Source: Bacillus sp. ISL-51
GTDB taxonomy: Bacteria; Bacillota; Bacilli; Bacillales; Bacillaceae
NCBI RefSeq assembly: GCF_018613535.1
Contig: NZ_JAGGQB010000005.1
Span: 124,001-188,000 of the forward strand
DNA: 64,000 bases
Direction of reading: 5' to 3'
Each line of letters starts with the position of its first letter. Within the stretch, counting starts at the first letter, position 1. The notes under the pieces were generated by a model. It had not been told where the DNA came from, made no database searches, and saw only the letters and a list, made by a program, of their open reading frames with translations. The position numbers and the translations under genes were made by a program. Below are positions 9,196 to 18,935 of this stretch, piece by piece.

Positions 9196-10287
9196 TCACC
9201 TCGTCTCGTCTTGACGCTCCTTCGCGCGAAGCTGACCGCAGGCCGCGTCAATGTCATGGCCTTGCTCTCTTCTGATCGTGACATTTACACCGCGGGATTT
9301 TAACGTTTTTTCGAATGCAAAAATCTGGTCTCTCGGTGTGCGGACGTAATCCCGTTCAGGCACATAGTTAACCGGAATTAAGTTTACATGGCATTTTACG
9401 TCTTTTAACAGCTCTGCAAGCTCTTCAGCGTGTTCGACCTGGTCATTCACGCCTCCGAACAAACCGTATTCAAAGCTGATCCGTCTGCCTGTTTTCTCAA
9501 TATAATATTTGACGGCTTCCATAAGATCAGGAAGCTTGTAAGCTTTGTTAATCGGCATGAGCCGGCTTCTGATTTCCGTATTCGGCGCGTGCAGAGAAAT
9601 CGCGAAATTGATCTGCATTTTTTGATCGGCGAATTCGTAAATCTTCGGAATGATTCCGCTCGTAGAAACCGTGATATGACGCGCGCCGATATTTAAGCCT
9701 TTGTCATGGTTAATGATTTTTAAGAAAGCAAGCATTTCATTGAAATTGTCAAATGGCTCGCCGATTCCCATTATTACAACGGAGCTGACGCGTTCATCCG
9801 TCTCATCAAGCGCTTTTTGCACTTTTAAGACCTGGGCGACGATTTCGCCTGCTTCAAGGTTTCGTTTCAGCCCGCCAAGCGTCGACGCGCAAAATGTACA
9901 GCCGATACGGCAGCCGACCTGTGTTGTTACACATACAGAATTGCCATACTCGTGTCTCATTAATACGGTTTCGATCGTATAACCGTCATGAAGCTCGAAT
10001 AAAAATTTCATTGTGCCGTCTTGAGAAGTCTGCTTAATCGCCGTTTTCAGCGTTGTCAGCACAAAATGGCTCTTCAGCTTGTCACGCAGGCTTTTTGAAA
10101 GGTTTGTCATCTCATCAAAGGAAGACACCCGTTTTTCATACAGCCATTCAAAAATCTGGGCCGCGCGGAACGGCTTTTCGCCTTGCTCAGTGAGCCATTG
10201 TTTAATTTCATCTAATTCAAAAGAGTAAATGGACGGCTGTTCAGTCCGCAGCTCTTTTCGTACTTTTGTCTTTTTTAGTTCTGTCAT
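9196..10287 (-). CDS. rlmN: dual-specificity RNA methyltransferase RlmN
   Basis: A 363-residue radical SAM enzyme (YloN) that methylates C2 of adenine 2503 in 23S rRNA and adenine 37 in some tRNAs. The radical SAM cluster motif is visible as Cys126-x3-Cys130-x2-Cys133 (GCRIGCTFC). The two extra catalytic cysteines of the family are at Cys119 and Cys350, matching the methyl-carrier and resolving residues of E. coli RlmN. The GIGEPFDN motif near residue 176 binds SAM. Its start lies two bases after the rsmB stop and its stop lies five bases before prpC, so it belongs to the same tightly packed translation/signalling operon. Confidence 0.97.
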   Translation of the reverse strand: MTELKKTKVRKELRTEQPSIYSFELDEIKQWLTEQGEKPFRAAQIFEWLYEKRVSSFDEMTNLSKSLRDKLKSHFVLTTLKTAIKQTSQDGTMKFLFELHDGYTIETVLMRHEYGNSVCVTTQVGCRIGCTFCASTLGGLKRNLEAGEIVAQVLKVQKALDETDERVSSVVIMGIGEPFDNFNEMLAFLKIINHDKGLNIGARHITVSTSGIIPKIYEFADQKMQINFAISLHAPNTEIRSRLMPINKAYKLPDLMEAVKYYIEKTGRRISFEYGLFGGVNDQVEHAEELAELLKDVKCHVNLIPVNYVPERDYVRTPRDQIFAFEKTLKSRGVNVTIRREQGHDIDAACGQLRAKERQDETR

Positions 10288-10289
10288 TT

Positions 10290-11633
10290 TTATCCCTTCT
10301 TTCTCATGCTGCTAATAAAGAAGCCGTCTGTTCCGAAATAGTGTGGAAGGATTTGAAGGCTTCCATCCTGAACAAAGGGTCTCGCCTTTTCAGGCAGCCG
10401 CTTTTCAAGAGACAAATCGGGTTCAAATTCAGGGTGTTCTTGTATAAACGCATGCATAACTTCTTCATTTTCTGTCCGGTCCATTGTACACGTACTGTAT
10501 ACGAGAGTGCCACCTTTTTTTACTAATGGCGCGATTTCCCTTAAAATGCCGAGCTGAATGTGCGACAGCCGTGTGCTGTCCTCCGGTGTTTTTGTATATT
10601 TCATATCCGGTTTTCTTCTGATTACCCCAAAGCCTGAGCACGGGGCGTCAACGAGAACCCGGTCAAATTGTTCAGCAAGAAAAGCGTCTCCCGCTTTTCT
10701 TGCATCCATCGTTTTAGCGTCAATGATATCCAGACCGAGCCTCTCTGCACCTTCTTTTATCAGCTTGACCTTGTGGCGGTGAAGATCCAAGGAAATAAGG
10801 CTGCCCTCATTCTTCATCAGCTCGGCGATGTGAGCAGATTTTCCTCCGGGTGCGGCGCAAGCGTCAAGCACGGTTTCGCCCGGCTTCGGATCAAGCGCCC
10901 TCGCGACAAGCATGGAGCTTTCATCCTGAATGGATACTTGCCCTCTTTGGAAAAATTTCGTTTTCGCAATGCTGCCTTTTAAAAGCTTAATCGCGTCAGG
11001 AGAGAGGTCTCCGTCTTCAGCTTCGATTCCTTCATCCATCATTTCTTTCAGCACTGTATCCCTGTCGGCTTTTATTTGATTGACACGGAGAGTCTGCTTC
11101 GGAGGAACAAGATGAATGCTGCAAATGTTCGCAGCCGCTTCAAAGCCGTACGCTTTCGCCCACTCCTTAACGAGCCATTCAGGATGGCTTGTCTCCGTTG
11201 AAAGACGGAGAACCGGGTCTTCTATATCGGCAAATGACGGAGCCCCTTCCCGCTGAAGGGAGCGGAGAATACCGTTGACAAATGATGCAATGCCTTTATG
11301 CCCGCGCTTTTTGGCAATTTCAACCGCTTCATGGATAGCCGCGCGATCCGGTATTTTTTCCAGGTACTCCATTTGGTAAACAGACAGGCGCAGAAGCTGA
11401 ATCACCCACGGCTTTACCTTGTTCGGCTTGTTAATGAAAGGCTTCAGTATATAGTCTAAAGCGAATTTATTTTGGAGTGTTCCGTAAACAAGCTCTGTCA
11501 GCAGTCCTCTGTCCTGGTCACTGAGCTCATTTGTTTTTATGACTGAGGTAAGGAGCAGGTTGCTGTATGCCTGGTTTTGATCCAGCTTTTCCAGCGCCTC
11601 GAGGGCAAGCTCCCGGACATTATTTTTCTTCAT
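10290..11633 (-). CDS. rsmB: 16S rRNA (cytosine-5) methyltransferase RsmB
   Basis: A 447-residue SAM-dependent methyltransferase (YloM, Sun/Fmu family) that forms m5C967 in 16S rRNA. An N-terminal NusB-like RNA-binding domain (about 1-135) is followed by a Rossmann methyltransferase domain with the SAM motif [16 protein letters not shown] near residues 258-273. The two catalytic cysteines sit in DAPCSGFG and [11 protein letters not shown]. Length equals the B. subtilis protein. The start overlaps the end of fmt by 14 bases, indicating translational coupling in the def-fmt-rsmB-rlmN string. Confidence 0.96.
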   Translation of the reverse strand: MKKNNVRELALEALEKLDQNQAYSNLLLTSVIKTNELSDQDRGLLTELVYGTLQNKFALDYILKPFINKPNKVKPWVIQLLRLSVYQMEYLEKIPDRAAIHEAVEIAKKRGHKGIASFVNGILRSLQREGAPSFADIEDPVLRLSTETSHPEWLVKEWAKAYGFEAAANICSIHLVPPKQTLRVNQIKADRDTVLKEMMDEGIEAEDGDLSPDAIKLLKGSIAKTKFFQRGQVSIQDESSMLVARALDPKPGETVLDACAAPGGKSAHIAELMKNEGSLISLDLHRHKVKLIKEGAERLGLDIIDAKTMDARKAGDAFLAEQFDRVLVDAPCSGFGVIRRKPDMKYTKTPEDSTRLSHIQLGILREIAPLVKKGGTLVYSTCTMDRTENEEVMHAFIQEHPEFEPDLSLEKRLPEKARPFVQDGSLQILPHYFGTDGFFISSMRKKG

Positions 11634-12573
11634 TTGCTGCTCCTAACACGTCACCGGCCTGCACTTTTTTGCCTCTTGCAAAGTCCTCGCCCTTCATTCG
11701 TTTTTTTCCGGCCGGCTGAAGTTCTGTGATTAAAATAGCGGTGCTGTTGCCCGAAGCGACGACAAAGCCGTTTTGGTCCGTGCGAATGACGGTGCCGGGC
11801 GCTGCTTTTGAATCGGCATCGACTTTTTCGGACGCCCACACTTTAACATTTTGCCCGTTCAGCGTAGTATAAGCGACCGGCCAAGGGTTTAAGCCTCTTA
11901 TTTGGTTGTAAATTTCTTCGCCCGTTTTCGTCCAATCAATCCGCTCCTCGTCACGCTTAATGTTGGGCGCGTAAGTCGCTTTAGACTCGTCCTGCTTAAT
12001 CGGCTTAATATTTCCGGAAATGACGTTCGGAACGGTTTCTGATAAAAGCTTCGCTCCGGCTGCGCTCAATTTGTCATGAAGCGTGCCGACATTATCTTTC
12101 TCATCGATTTCCACTTCGATTTTTGAAATCATATCGCCTGCGTCAAGCTTTTCAACCATATACATAATGGTCACGCCGGTTTTTTTCTTTCCTTGCAGAA
12201 TGGAATAATGAATCGGCGCTCCGCCTCTTAGTTCAGGCAAAAGTGACGCATGCACATTGATACAGCCGTATTTAGGGCCGTCCAGCAGCTGTTTAGGCAA
12301 TATTTGCCCGAATGCGGCCGTGACAATTAAGTCGGGGCGCAGGCTGAGCACTTTTTCTATCTCTTCTTCGAGCCTTACTTTTTCAGGCTGAAGCACCGGA
12401 ATGCCGCGGCGTTCGGCTTCAGCCTTTACAGGAGGAGGCGTCATTACCTTTTTTCTTCCTTTCGGGCGGTCAGGCTGGGTGACAACACCCACGACCTCGT
12501 ACCCGTCTTCTATAAGCGTCCGCAGCACGGGAACTGAAAAATCGGGCGTTCCCATAAAAACGATCCTTGTCAT
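11620..12573 (-). CDS. fmt: methionyl-tRNA formyltransferase
   Basis: A 317-residue enzyme that formylates initiator Met-tRNA using 10-formyl-tetrahydrofolate. The N-terminal formyltransferase fold has [14 protein letters not shown] at residues 4-17, the catalytic Asn and His in [17 protein letters not shown] near 108-124, and the conserved Asp in KLDAGDMI near 142-149. The C-terminal OB-like tRNA-binding domain follows (about 205-317). It begins four bases after def, so the formylase and the deformylase that removes the group later are made together. Confidence 0.97.
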   Translation of the reverse strand: MTRIVFMGTPDFSVPVLRTLIEDGYEVVGVVTQPDRPKGRKKVMTPPPVKAEAERRGIPVLQPEKVRLEEEIEKVLSLRPDLIVTAAFGQILPKQLLDGPKYGCINVHASLLPELRGGAPIHYSILQGKKKTGVTIMYMVEKLDAGDMISKIEVEIDEKDNVGTLHDKLSAAGAKLLSETVPNVISGNIKPIKQDESKATYAPNIKRDEERIDWTKTGEEIYNQIRGLNPWPVAYTTLNGQNVKVWASEKVDADSKAAPGTVIRTDQNGFVVASGNSTAILITELQPAGKKRMKGEDFARGKKVQAGDVLGAANEEK

Positions 12574-12577
12574 CCAA

Positions 12578-13060
12578 TCATCCTTCCATTTCTGCCAGTT
12601 CTTCTTCTGTATAGTAGGTCAATATCTTTGATGTAAATAAAACGCCGTCCAAATGATCCATTTCATGCTGCACGGCTCTTGCCAAAAAGCCTTTCGCTTC
12701 AAAAATGAACGGCTTTCCCTTGCGGTCAAAAGCTTTTACTTTCACGTAGTCAGAACGTGTGACATCGCCGTATACACCAGGGAAGCTTAAGCAGCCCTCC
12801 ACGCCTGTTTGTTCTCCGCTCTTCTCAAGAATGACGGGGTTTACAAGGTCGATCCTGCCGCTTTCTTCACCGATGTCCACAACGGCTGCTCTTTTGAGGA
12901 CGCCGATTTGCGGAGCTGCAAGGCCGACGCCGTCCATTTCAAGCATTGTATCGTACATATCGTCAAGCAGTTTTTTTAATTTTTTATCAAATACTGTCAC
13001 ATCTTCAGCCGGTGTTTCCAGAACTTCCGCCGGGTGTGTGACGATTTTTTTCACAGCCAA
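12578..13060 (-). CDS. def: peptide deformylase
   Basis: A 160-residue metallo-hydrolase that removes the N-formyl group from new proteins. The three family motifs are present: GVGLAAPQ near residues 45-52, EGCLSFPG near 88-95 and HEMDH near 132-136, which together supply the Cys and two His metal ligands and the catalytic Glu. The start is TTG at 13060, with GGAGG 8 bases upstream, giving the N terminus [14 protein letters not shown]. It corresponds to defA of B. subtilis, which also has a second deformylase elsewhere. It follows priA by 23 bases and leads into fmt. Confidence 0.96.
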   Translation of the reverse strand: MAVKKIVTHPAEVLETPAEDVTVFDKKLKKLLDDMYDTMLEMDGVGLAAPQIGVLKRAAVVDIGEESGRIDLVNPVILEKSGEQTGVEGCLSFPGVYGDVTRSDYVKVKAFDRKGKPFIFEAKGFLARAVQHEMDHLDGVLFTSKILTYYTEEELAEMEG

Positions 13061-13083
13061 AATTTATTCCTCCAAAACAAATG

Positions 13084-15495
13084 TTACATCAGCATGTACG
13101 GATTCATATCAATGGAAATCATCACATGCTTTTGCGCTATGTCGCGTTTATAATGGTCCAGTATTTTCTTAAGCTGAACCTGCAACTCGGTTTCCTGTCT
13201 GTATTTTATCACGCATTGGTAGCGATATCTATCTTTGATCCTGGCGATCGGGGAAGCGGCCGGCCCGAGAATTTTTGTATCCGGTCCGCATCCTGATTTT
13301 AAAAAGTTTGTAATCTTTTCTGCGGTTATCGCGGCTTTGGCTGCTTCTTCATGAGAAACGGTCACAAGCGCCACATAATAATAAGGCGGATAGGACTGAG
13401 CCCGCCGGTGCGCCATTTCCTGCTGAAAAAAAGATTCATAGTCATGTGTTTTCGTCAGCTGGATGCTGTAATGCGACGGCGTATACGTTTGGATGATCAC
13501 CGATCCCGGCTTCTCATGACGGCCCGCCCGTCCGCTTACTTGCGTCAGCAGCTGGAACGTTTTCTCCGCCGCCCGGAAGTCAGGGATATGCAGCGTTGTA
13601 TCCGCGCTTAACACCCCGACAAGGGTCACGTTCGGAAAATCAAGGCCTTTTGCGATCATTTGCGTACCGAGAAGGATATCTGCCTTTCCTTCGCCGAAAG
13701 CCGATAACAGCTTCTCATGAGCCCCTTTTCTGGAGGTCGTATCTACATCCATCCTGATCACCCGCGCTTGCGGCAGCACTTTGGTGAGTTCCTCTTCCAC
13801 ACGCTGCGTTCCCGTGCCGAAAAAACGGATATGCTCGCTGCTGCATTCAGGGCACGTGCCCGGCACGGGCTCCTCATGTCCGCAGTAGTGGCATTTGAGC
13901 CTTTGTCCGTAGCGGTGATAGGTCATTGAAATATCGCAATGCGGGCATTGAGGCACATAACCGCAATCACGGCACATCACAAAGGATGAATATCCCCGCT
14001 TGTTTAAAAAGAGCACAGCCTGCTCTTTTTTCGCCAGTTTCTCTTCCAGCTGTTCCATCAGCTCTGTCGAAAACATCGACCTGTTGCCGTTTCTCAGCTC
14101 TTCCCTCATATCGATGAGAGAAACCTCCGGCATAAGCTGGCGATTTACACGGTGTTTTAATGGCAGCAATTCATAAACGCCTTTTTTCGCCCGCGCAAAG
14201 GACTCTAGAGTCGGCGTAGCGCTGCCGAGAACGACCGGGCAGCTGTGATGCTCTGCCCGTTTAATCGCTACGTCTTTTGCATGATATCGAGGCATTTCCT
14301 CCTGTTTATAGGAAGACTCCTGCTCTTCATCAATGATAATCATGCCAAGGTTTTCAAACGGGGCAAAAATCGCCGATCTTGCTCCGACGACAAGCCTGAC
14401 TTCCTTGCGCTGAATTTTCCGCCATTCATCATATTTTTCACCAGTGGATAAACCGCTGTGCATGACCGCAACCTGTGAGCCGAATCGGCCTTTAAAACGG
14501 TTGACCATTTGCGGCGTTAAAGAGATTTCCGGAACGAGCACGATTGCTTCCTTTCCTTTGGCAAGCACCTTTTCAATAGACTGCAAATAGATTTCCGTTT
14601 TTCCGCTTCCGGTCACCCCGTGAAGCAAAAACACATGATGGACATTATCTGCTACCGCTTGTTTAATCGGCTCAAAAGCAGCATGCTGCTCGTCTGTCAG
14701 CGGCAGCGGCTCTGTTTTTTTGAACATTCTGTCCTGATAAGGGTCGCGGTAAACCTCTTCAAAGCTTTCCTTCAGAAGCCCTTTTTTGAGCAGCGTCTTT
14801 AAAGTCGCTGAGCTGGCATCTGTTTTTTTGCAAAGGTCGGCTGCAGAAATCTTTGCTCCCCCGGCAATAAAATAGTGAAGCACGGCCAGCTGTTTGGAAG
14901 CCTGTTTCGTTAAAGCGTCTGCCTGCCGGATGAGTTCTCCTTTGTCTGCGTCCGCCTCAATCATGCGGATCATTTTTTTATTCGTTTTTTGTGCCACTTT
15001 ATAAGTGACATCAATGCTGCCTCGGCGTACGAATTTTTGAAGTGACGAAAGGATGTTCTGATCGGAAATATCGGAGTACAGAAGGCTCTTCTGATCCCGG
15101 AAGAGCTGCTTGATTTCCGGCGTCAATGCCTCTTCGTCAATGACCTTCAGTTCTTTTTCATACTTTGCCTTCAGCGCAGCGGGCAGCATCGCCTGAAGCG
15201 CTGTGATTTTAAAGGACAGCGTTTTGTCTGAGAGCCATAAAGACAGCCGCATCAGTTCTTCAGTCAACACTGGCGTCAAATCAAGAAGCTGCTCAACTTC
15301 CTTTACTGACTTGCCGTTAAGCTCTGACGCATCTTTCAAACCGGTCACAAATCCTTGAAGCTTGCGCGGGCCGAACGGGACAATCACCCGCATGCCGACT
15401 TCAATCATGCCTTTTAAATGATCCGGGATTTTGTAATCAAAGGGCCTGTCAATGTTTTTTGAGCTGACATCCACAATGACTTCTGCTACATTCAT
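13084..15495 (-). CDS. priA: primosomal replication protein PriA (3'-5' helicase)
   Basis: An 803-residue SF2 helicase that recognises stalled forks and reloads the replicative helicase. An N-terminal DNA-binding part (about 1-260) precedes the helicase core, with Walker A GVTGSGKTEIYLQ near residues 295-307, the Walker B box IIDEEQESSYKQEE, and motif VLGSATPTLES. A zinc-binding cysteine cluster inserted in the helicase core is visible as CRDCGYVPQCPHC followed by CHYCGHEEPVPGTCPEC. The stop is followed 23 bases later by def. The start overlaps the coaBC stop by four bases (ATGA), so these two are translationally coupled. Confidence 0.97.
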   Translation of the reverse strand: MNVAEVIVDVSSKNIDRPFDYKIPDHLKGMIEVGMRVIVPFGPRKLQGFVTGLKDASELNGKSVKEVEQLLDLTPVLTEELMRLSLWLSDKTLSFKITALQAMLPAALKAKYEKELKVIDEEALTPEIKQLFRDQKSLLYSDISDQNILSSLQKFVRRGSIDVTYKVAQKTNKKMIRMIEADADKGELIRQADALTKQASKQLAVLHYFIAGGAKISAADLCKKTDASSATLKTLLKKGLLKESFEEVYRDPYQDRMFKKTEPLPLTDEQHAAFEPIKQAVADNVHHVFLLHGVTGSGKTEIYLQSIEKVLAKGKEAIVLVPEISLTPQMVNRFKGRFGSQVAVMHSGLSTGEKYDEWRKIQRKEVRLVVGARSAIFAPFENLGMIIIDEEQESSYKQEEMPRYHAKDVAIKRAEHHSCPVVLGSATPTLESFARAKKGVYELLPLKHRVNRQLMPEVSLIDMREELRNGNRSMFSTELMEQLEEKLAKKEQAVLFLNKRGYSSFVMCRDCGYVPQCPHCDISMTYHRYGQRLKCHYCGHEEPVPGTCPECSSEHIRFFGTGTQRVEEELTKVLPQARVIRMDVDTTSRKGAHEKLLSAFGEGKADILLGTQMIAKGLDFPNVTLVGVLSADTTLHIPDFRAAEKTFQLLTQVSGRAGRHEKPGSVIIQTYTPSHYSIQLTKTHDYESFFQQEMAHRRAQSYPPYYYVALVTVSHEEAAKAAITAEKITNFLKSGCGPDTKILGPAASPIARIKDRYRYQCVIKYRQETELQVQLKKILDHYKRDIAQKHVMISIDMNPYMLM

Positions 15496-16712
15496 ACTCG
15501 CTTTTGGCCCTCTTCTTTCAACGCGGTCATTTCCTTCAGCAGTTCAAAGGAAACGTCAAGCTTCGACATAACCGCAAGCTCCCGCTTTCTGCCGTCCCGG
15601 AAATAGAAAGTGACGAGGTTAGTGTCTGTGCCGAACCCGGCCCCTTCTGCTTTAACATCATTAGCGACAATCATATCAAGGTTTTTCTTTTCCAGTTTGT
15701 TGCGCGCGTAGCGTTCGACGTCTTGCGTTTCAGCCGCGAATCCGACTAAAAGCTGATGGGTTTTCCGTTCGCCAAGCTCTTTCAAAATGTCAGCAGTACG
15801 ATTGAATTCCATCGTGAGCGAGCCGTCCTTCTTTTTCATTTTTTGATCTGAAACCGATGCCGGCGTGAAATCAGCCACGGCCGCCGTTTTTATCACCATG
15901 TCACACGAATCGAACTCAGAAAGCACCGCTTCTCTCATATCAGCTGCGGACTGAACGGGCAGAAATTGATACAGCCCCTCGGGCGGTTCTATCGCCACCG
16001 GCCCGGAAATCAATGTCACGCGCGCACCGAGTCGGACGGCAGCCTCCGCAGCGGCGTACCCCATTTTTCCTGTTGACTTATTTGTAAAAAAGCGGACAGG
16101 ATCAACGGCTTCGCGTGTCGGTCCAGCCGTAATGACGACATGTTTTCCCCGCAGCGGCGCACCTTCCTCCGCCTTTGAAAAATGCTCTTTGACACGCTCG
16201 ACAATATGCTCCGGCTCTTCTAATCTTCCTTTGCCGACATACCCGCATGCCAAATAGCCTTCGCTCGGCTCGATAAAACGAACGCCGTCCTGATAAAGAA
16301 CGGAGATATTCCGTTTCACCGCCGGATGATCATACATATGGACATTCATAGCAGGAGCCACCCAGACAGGGGCCTCCGCCGCTAACAGCGTTGTTGTGAG
16401 CATATCATCAGCCAGCCCGTTGGCAAGCTTGCCGATGATATTTGCCGTAGCAGGCGCCACAATGATTAAATCCGCCCAGTCAGCCGCATCGATATGGGAA
16501 ATGACTTTCGGATTCTGTTCTTTAAATGTATCTGTATATACTTCATTCCGGCTTAATGCCTGAAATGTCAGCGGAGAAACAAACTCACGCGCGGACTCAG
16601 TCATAATCACTTTTACGTTCGCACCGGCCTGAACCAGCTTGCTTGTCAGTGCGCAGGCTTTATAAACGGCAATGCCTCCGCTTACACATAGTAAAATGTT
16701 TCGGTTAATCAT
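15492..16712 (-). CDS. coaBC: bifunctional phosphopantothenoylcysteine decarboxylase / synthetase
   Basis: A 406-residue two-domain enzyme of coenzyme A synthesis (YloI, Dfp). The N-terminal flavodoxin-like CoaC domain (about 1-185) decarboxylates 4'-phosphopantothenoylcysteine and shows GGIAVYKACAL, the catalytic His in ISHIDAADWADL, and PAMNVHMYDHPAV. The C-terminal CoaB domain (about 187-406) joins 4'-phosphopantothenate to cysteine using CTP and shows VVITAGPTREAVDPVRF and TNKSTGKMG. Length equals that of B. subtilis. It lies 90 bases after rpoZ, separated by a terminator-like hairpin at 16755-16790, and overlaps priA by four bases. Confidence 0.96.
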   Translation of the reverse strand: MINRNILLCVSGGIAVYKACALTSKLVQAGANVKVIMTESAREFVSPLTFQALSRNEVYTDTFKEQNPKVISHIDAADWADLIIVAPATANIIGKLANGLADDMLTTTLLAAEAPVWVAPAMNVHMYDHPAVKRNISVLYQDGVRFIEPSEGYLACGYVGKGRLEEPEHIVERVKEHFSKAEEGAPLRGKHVVITAGPTREAVDPVRFFTNKSTGKMGYAAAEAAVRLGARVTLISGPVAIEPPEGLYQFLPVQSAADMREAVLSEFDSCDMVIKTAAVADFTPASVSDQKMKKKDGSLTMEFNRTADILKELGERKTHQLLVGFAAETQDVERYARNKLEKKNLDMIVANDVKAEGAGFGTDTNLVTFYFRDGRKRELAVMSKLDVSFELLKEMTALKEEGQKRV

Positions 16713-16754
16713 GAAGTCTTCTCCCCCTTATGAAAGCATTGGACAAATTCCCAG

Positions 16755-16790
16755 CGGAAAAAAATAACAACCTATTTAGAGATAGGTTGC
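16755..16790 (-). terminator. hairpin between rpoZ and coaBC
   Basis: On the minus strand AGCAACCTAT pairs with ATAGGTTGTT around a short loop and is followed by ATTTTTTT. It has the form of an intrinsic terminator after rpoZ, although coaBC and priA follow in the same direction; partial termination is likely. Confidence 0.7.
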
Positions 16791-16802
16791 TACGTGTGCT
16801 TT

Positions 16803-17006
16803 TTATTCGCTGTCTTCTTTTTCAAACGAAAGCAGGCCCGCATCAATTTCTTCTAAAGCTTTGCCTACATATTTGTGTGAAATGGTATGTTCAATCTGCT
16901 GGTCTTTTTTGATTTGCATTTCACGCGCACGTCTTGCAGAAACAGTCACCAGCGTATATTTTGAATCTAATTTATTCATTAAAGAGTCAATTGACGGATC
17001 TAACAT
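16803..17006 (-). CDS. rpoZ: DNA-directed RNA polymerase omega subunit
   Basis: The 67-residue omega subunit of RNA polymerase (YloH), which helps fold and stabilise the beta-prime subunit. It starts [20 protein letters not shown] and contains the family's central [14 protein letters not shown] and [12 protein letters not shown] segments. It differs from B. subtilis omega at only one or two positions as I remember that protein. The start lies three bases after gmk, a conserved pairing in Firmicutes. Confidence 0.98.
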   Translation of the reverse strand: MLDPSIDSLMNKLDSKYTLVTVSARRAREMQIKKDQQIEHTISHKYVGKALEEIDAGLLSFEKEDSE

Positions 17007-17009
17007 AAG

Positions 17010-17901
<892 letters not shown>

Positions 17902-17925
17902 CTTCTACGTTCCCCCTGTAAAATA

Positions 17926-17956
17926 GACGTCTCTAGTGTAACCTAGAGAGACCGTC
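17926..17956. repeat. inverted repeat upstream of remA
   Basis: GACGTCTCTAG and CTAGAGAGACCGTC form an interrupted dyad around TGTAAC in the yloC-remA gap. No T tract follows on the minus strand, so it is not a typical terminator. It could be an operator or an RNA hairpin near the remA ribosome site. Confidence 0.45.
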
Positions 17957-17977
17957 TGTAAACAATACGCACAGTCG

Positions 17978-18853
17978 CTATTCTATATTTTGCACTTGTT
18001 CCTTTAATTTTTCAATAGAACTTTTCATTTCGACGACAAGCTTTGTGATTTGATGATCATTTGCTTTTGAGCCGATTGTGTTGGCTTCGCGATTCAGCTC
18101 CTGGACGAGAAAATCGAGTTTGCGGCCCACAGCCCCGCCTTCTTCCAATATATCACGAAATTGAACAAAATGGCTCTTCAGCCTGGTAATCTCTTCTGTA
18201 ATGTCAGATCGGTCGGCAAAAATCGCGCATTCCGTGATCAGCCTGCTTTCGTCAAGCGCGTCCTCCGTCCATTCCTTCATTCGGGCGTACAGCCGCTCGC
18301 GGTAATGATCCACAACGGCCGAAGCGCGGTCTTTCACTTGTCCGGACAGAGCCTCGAGACGTTCAATATGCAAAAGGCAGTCCTCTGCCAAAAGCCGGCC
18401 TTCCTTCGCCCTCATGTCACAAAGTTCCTTCACCGCCAGCTCAGCCGCTTCTCTGATCACCTCTTCAAGCTTATCATCGCGCATCTGTTCCTCACGGATC
18501 TGCGCGACATGCTCAAACTTGAAAAAATCCATTGCATCGGGCTCCGCAGCCAGGCTGTAGCGCTTTTTCATGTCGCGTGCTGCGCTCACATATTCATCAA
18601 GCAGCTCCCAATCAATCGCCAGGCTTCTTTTTATAAGCGCGTCACTGTTTACAGTCAGAAATAGCTCCACTCTTCCGCGCTGTATATGCTGTAAAATCAT
18701 TTGTTTCAGCTTATCTTCTACATATAGCAAAGGCCTTGGCAGACGTGCATTGACTTCTTTGAACCGGTAGTTCACGGATTTCAATTCAACGGTTGCTGAG
18801 AGATTGTCTTTTGTGCTGCTTGCGCTGCCGAAGCCTGTCATACTCCGTATCAT
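17978..18853 (-). CDS. yloC: YicC-family endoribonuclease-like protein YloC
   Basis: A 291-residue YicC/YloC family protein. E. coli YicC has been described as an endoribonuclease; the physiological role of YloC is not settled. The N terminus MIRSMTGFGSAS and the C-terminal QELNREANTIGSKANDH segment, both typical of the family, are present, and the middle is largely helical. The start at 18853 is chosen over the GTG three codons upstream because it gives the B. subtilis length and the conserved MIRSMTGFG beginning; the ribosome site (GGGTG) is weak. It follows the yloB terminator and leads to remA. Confidence 0.92.
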   Translation of the reverse strand: MIRSMTGFGSASSTKDNLSATVELKSVNYRFKEVNARLPRPLLYVEDKLKQMILQHIQRGRVELFLTVNSDALIKRSLAIDWELLDEYVSAARDMKKRYSLAAEPDAMDFFKFEHVAQIREEQMRDDKLEEVIREAAELAVKELCDMRAKEGRLLAEDCLLHIERLEALSGQVKDRASAVVDHYRERLYARMKEWTEDALDESRLITECAIFADRSDITEEITRLKSHFVQFRDILEEGGAVGRKLDFLVQELNREANTIGSKANDHQITKLVVEMKSSIEKLKEQVQNIE

Positions 18854-18885
18854 ATGAAACACCCAATTTCTTTCCCGTTATCAAA

Positions 18886-18916
18886 ATAAAAGGGCAATAG
18901 ACATGCTATTACCCCT
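18886..18916 (-). terminator. yloB terminator
   Basis: On the minus strand GGGTAATAG and CTATTGCCC pair around CATGT and are followed by TTTTATTTTG. It lies between yloB and yloC. Confidence 0.8.
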
Positions 18917-18935
18917 AAGATTATATCATATGGAT

